Assembly (NCBI GenBank): GCA_034336665.1
Contig: CM067568.1
Location: forward strand, 10,065,165 to 10,129,164
Source: Luscinia megarhynchos
Taxonomy: Eukaryota; Chordata; Aves; Passeriformes; Turdidae
Length of the DNA stretch: 64,000 bases
Direction of reading: 5' to 3'
The notes under the pieces were generated by a model. It was not told the origin of the DNA. It was given only the letters and a program-made list of their open reading frames with translations, and ran no database searches. How positions within the stretch are numbered: position 1 is the stretch's first letter; the number at the start of each line of letters is the position of its first letter. Shown piece by piece: positions 61,372 to 64,000 of this stretch. The translations under genes were made by a program, and so were the position numbers.

Positions 61372-63264
61372 TAATCCTGTCTGTCCTCTTATTGTAAAGG
61401 ACTCGTACAAAGTAATATTGAATCATGGTAAGGTTGTGGCAGTAATTAGCAACCTTCAAGACATTTAAAATAATGATTTGAACAGGACATTGACATTTTG
61501 AAGACCATCAGAAAACCCACATTTGCAGTTAGTGCTTTACTTTGCATTTCCTGAATTTATTGTTGATTGTTGAAGTACTAATTGCATTTAAGTCCTTTGG
61601 GTTTGAAGAGGCTAATTAATTTCCCTATTCATGACTATTGGGTAGAAATAGAAACACTTCAATAGAAGAATATAATTATATTCTAAGACCAAATACCTTG
61701 CTGCTAAAGTAATTTTATAAGAGGAATTATCTATATGATTATTTAAATGGAATGCTAAGTACATGCATAAATGTGTTTTATGATACACTTTAAGAATGGG
61801 ACCACCACTTTCTAAAAAATGGGATACTCAGCAGAACCTAAAATGGGGTCTAGGTGGCACAGCTGGTATCATCCAATAAGCATGGGAACTTCTGATATAT
61901 AAAAGTTTCCAAAACTTTATGTATGCTGCTCAGAGTCAGTACTGGTTACAGCCAAAAGTGGTAGCTGCCTGGAGGGCTCCATGTGCTACCCAAACCCAAA
62001 ACATAGCAGTCTTGGCCATGGGAAGCAATCTTCAATTCTTTATTGAAAGAGAAAACAAAAGCTATTCAAACCTCTGTATAGAGGTGACCACACCAAGTGG
62101 ACTCTGCCCTCCTGCTCACACTGCAAATAGGCATTCTTTGAGATCTGAAGCAGGAAGAGAGTTCTGAGAGCAGCCAGAACCCAACCAGTGCCTACATGAA
62201 TCAGGCCATGGTAGCAGTGAGGGCTTAGGAGAGCTCACTGTGTTTTCAGTAATTCATTTTCAGAATCTGATGCCAAGACCAAAACTGATCTGATACACTT
62301 CCAAAGCTGAACTACCACATCAGGATAGAATAATCTGTTGCCCAGATTTTCTGCCAGTTCTGCCTATTTGGGAGTTGTGATTCTTACACAAGAATGTGAA
62401 AGCTGAAATTTTTGGACAAGCAATTTGAAAATGGTGAAGCAATTACCTGTACAACACCCAGCACCTAGGGCTGAATCCCAAAATGTGTGTCACTGGAGGT
62501 GTGCCATTTGTACCTGCTGAGCATCACTTCTGGGTGAAGGTGAACCATGTTTGTCTTTCCATAGCTACAGCCACAACAGCAAATCCAGTGTGACACTCGA
62601 TTGCACTCCTATCCTGCATTCTCCTGGCCTTTCTGATTGAGAAATGGGTTCTGTTTTCCAACAGAAGGATAAGAGTGTTATGAAGTACTGTAATTTCAGT
62701 TCTGATGTAGTTAATATTGTCCTGTCTTCCATTGGTGGAAACACTGAACCTTAAGCTAACTGTCAAAGAAAAGGTTTCTAACTCAATCAGAAATGTAGTT
62801 CACATACTAGTAACAAATATCCTGCTGGTGAATTTTTGTTGGACATGTGTTTCTTAGGAGACATTTATCTAGGGAAAGAAAAAAAAATATATATAAAAGC
62901 ACTACCACCTTTTTTGGGGGGGCAGTGGCTGGGGAAGGGAGTCTGTGAGCAATTAGGAGGGGTTTTATTATTTTAAAGGATATATATCAAGGAATAGTGT
63001 GCTAAAGGAAGTTCAAAAAGGATAATGGGGAAGTGTGATTTGGTCTAAAATTGCAATTGGTAACGAATAAGACAGGAGAAGGTTTCTTGCAAATTACTTG
63101 GAATCTGGTTCAGTTAGAATTTCTGACTGTGAAGAACTACTGTGACCTTTCATGTACTTTTGGTATTTGAAGAAACTTATCAGTTGTTTCTTGAATACTT
63201 CTTTATTAAAATCAGCTTCTTTAACTTAATATCCTTTCAAATAACATTGATAACTTTGTAAGAC

Positions 63265-63270
63265 AATAAA
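63265..63270 (+). terminator. Distal poly(A) signal AATAAA
   Basis: A canonical hexamer about 2.1 kb after the stop, followed by an AT-rich stretch. Another AATAAA lies at 63715-63720. Which ones are used cannot be told from sequence alone. Confidence 0.45.
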
Positions 63271-63290
63271 GACTGAAAGTAAATAGTCCT

Positions 63291-64000
63291 AAATAGTCAG
63301 ATTTCTCTATGCCAAAAATTATGGCACATATTTATGTGATCGTGGAAATGTTGGGCTGCACTGAAGAAAAATAATTAACAATGCTTGTAACTGAATTAAT
63401 TTCTTTTTATTTACACCTGCACTGTTGTAAGTCCAACAACTTATTATAAGTACACATAGAAAGTTATTGATATCAACAGGACTCTCTAATTGCTTAGTGT
63501 TAAGCACGTGAAGAGGTCTTTTTGGTCAGTGAGTGAATGAGGTCTCCATCCTCTCTTAAAATTCAGCACACTGGCTTTTTGTGGAATTAGTGCAAAGGGA
63601 CAATTCCCATAAGAAGTTGCACTCATTTGAACTGAACTACTTGCATGTCTGAGGCAAGTGTAATTCAGCCACAAATGAGCTGAAAGATGCAAGGGATTTT
63701 CATGGAGGTGCAAAAATAAAGATAAAGTTTACTAAAAAGAAAAAATGTTCTTTTTATAACTACTTTGAGCAAACTGTCCACTAAAAATAACAAGCCACAA
63801 TGACTAACAGCACACTAAATAGCTATGCTTATATTTTTCAATGATTTAATTAAAACACCTTTTGTTTAATAGGAAACTAGATTAAGCTCAACAACTATTC
63901 TAAGTATAATTTTATCTGTTGGATATTTGTTTGCTTTATCTGGAAAAAAAAGCCAAACAACCTCTTCTGTGTTCAAAAATCACATCAGATAACAAGAAAC
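63291..64000. other. Downstream region, no gene recognised
   Basis: AT-rich, with a third AATAAA at 63715. It may be distal IRAG1 3' UTR or intergenic sequence. In mammals LYVE1 lies beyond the 3' end of IRAG1, but I see no exon of it here. Confidence 0.5.

Larger units (their letters stand above)
61188..63290 (+). other. IRAG1: IRAG1 3' untranslated region (probable)
   Basis: About 2.1 kb follows the stop and has no convincing exon or coding signal. It is AT-rich with several ATTTA-like elements and a G-rich stretch at about 62914-62940. The 3' end is inferred from the AATAAA at 63265. A short form ending after the AATAAA at 61366 is also possible. Confidence 0.6.

Overview
The window is vertebrate nuclear DNA, almost certainly from a bird and probably a songbird. 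It is AT-rich and CpG-poor and has spliced genes. It carries six 3'-truncated CR1 LINE tails, the typical avian repeat, and one solo LTR of a kind I associate with passerines. No bacterial or organellar features are present.

The one gene I can establish is IRAG1 (MRVI1), on the + strand from about 33.1 kb to at least 63.3 kb. I recovered twenty coding exons by hand. All use GT/AG junctions, their phases match throughout, and together they give a continuous frame of 845 codons plus a stop at 61185-61187. IRAG1 is the ER-membrane adaptor that joins cGMP-dependent protein kinase I-beta to the IP3 receptor and lets NO/cGMP signalling reduce calcium release. The predicted protein has the kinase-binding segment (about residues 101-132), a poorly conserved Ser/Pro/Lys-rich middle, a conserved coiled-coil core (about 380-605), two basic serine sites fitting the known kinase targets (S618, S631), an acidic linker and a C-terminal membrane anchor (about 788-806).

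Layout: 1-33.07 kb is non-coding as far as I can tell. It holds two scattered CR1 tails, a third CR1 tail just upstream of the first IRAG1 coding exon, a G-quadruplex motif, low-complexity tracts and one weak minus-strand exon-like ORF. 33.07-61.19 kb holds the IRAG1 coding exons and introns, including three CR1 tails, a 719-bp solo LTR with a 5-bp target duplication in intron 17, a near-perfect 44-nt hairpin in intron 15 and a GC-richer block in intron 1. 61.19-about 63.3 kb is the 3' UTR with at least two poly(A) signals. The last 0.7 kb is unassigned.

I found no new multi-gene system. The observations most worth a second look are the intron-15 hairpin, the CpG-dense patch in exon 13, the datable LTR insertion, the tandem NAGNAG acceptor before the membrane-anchor exon, and the minus-strand exon-like ORF near 10 kb.
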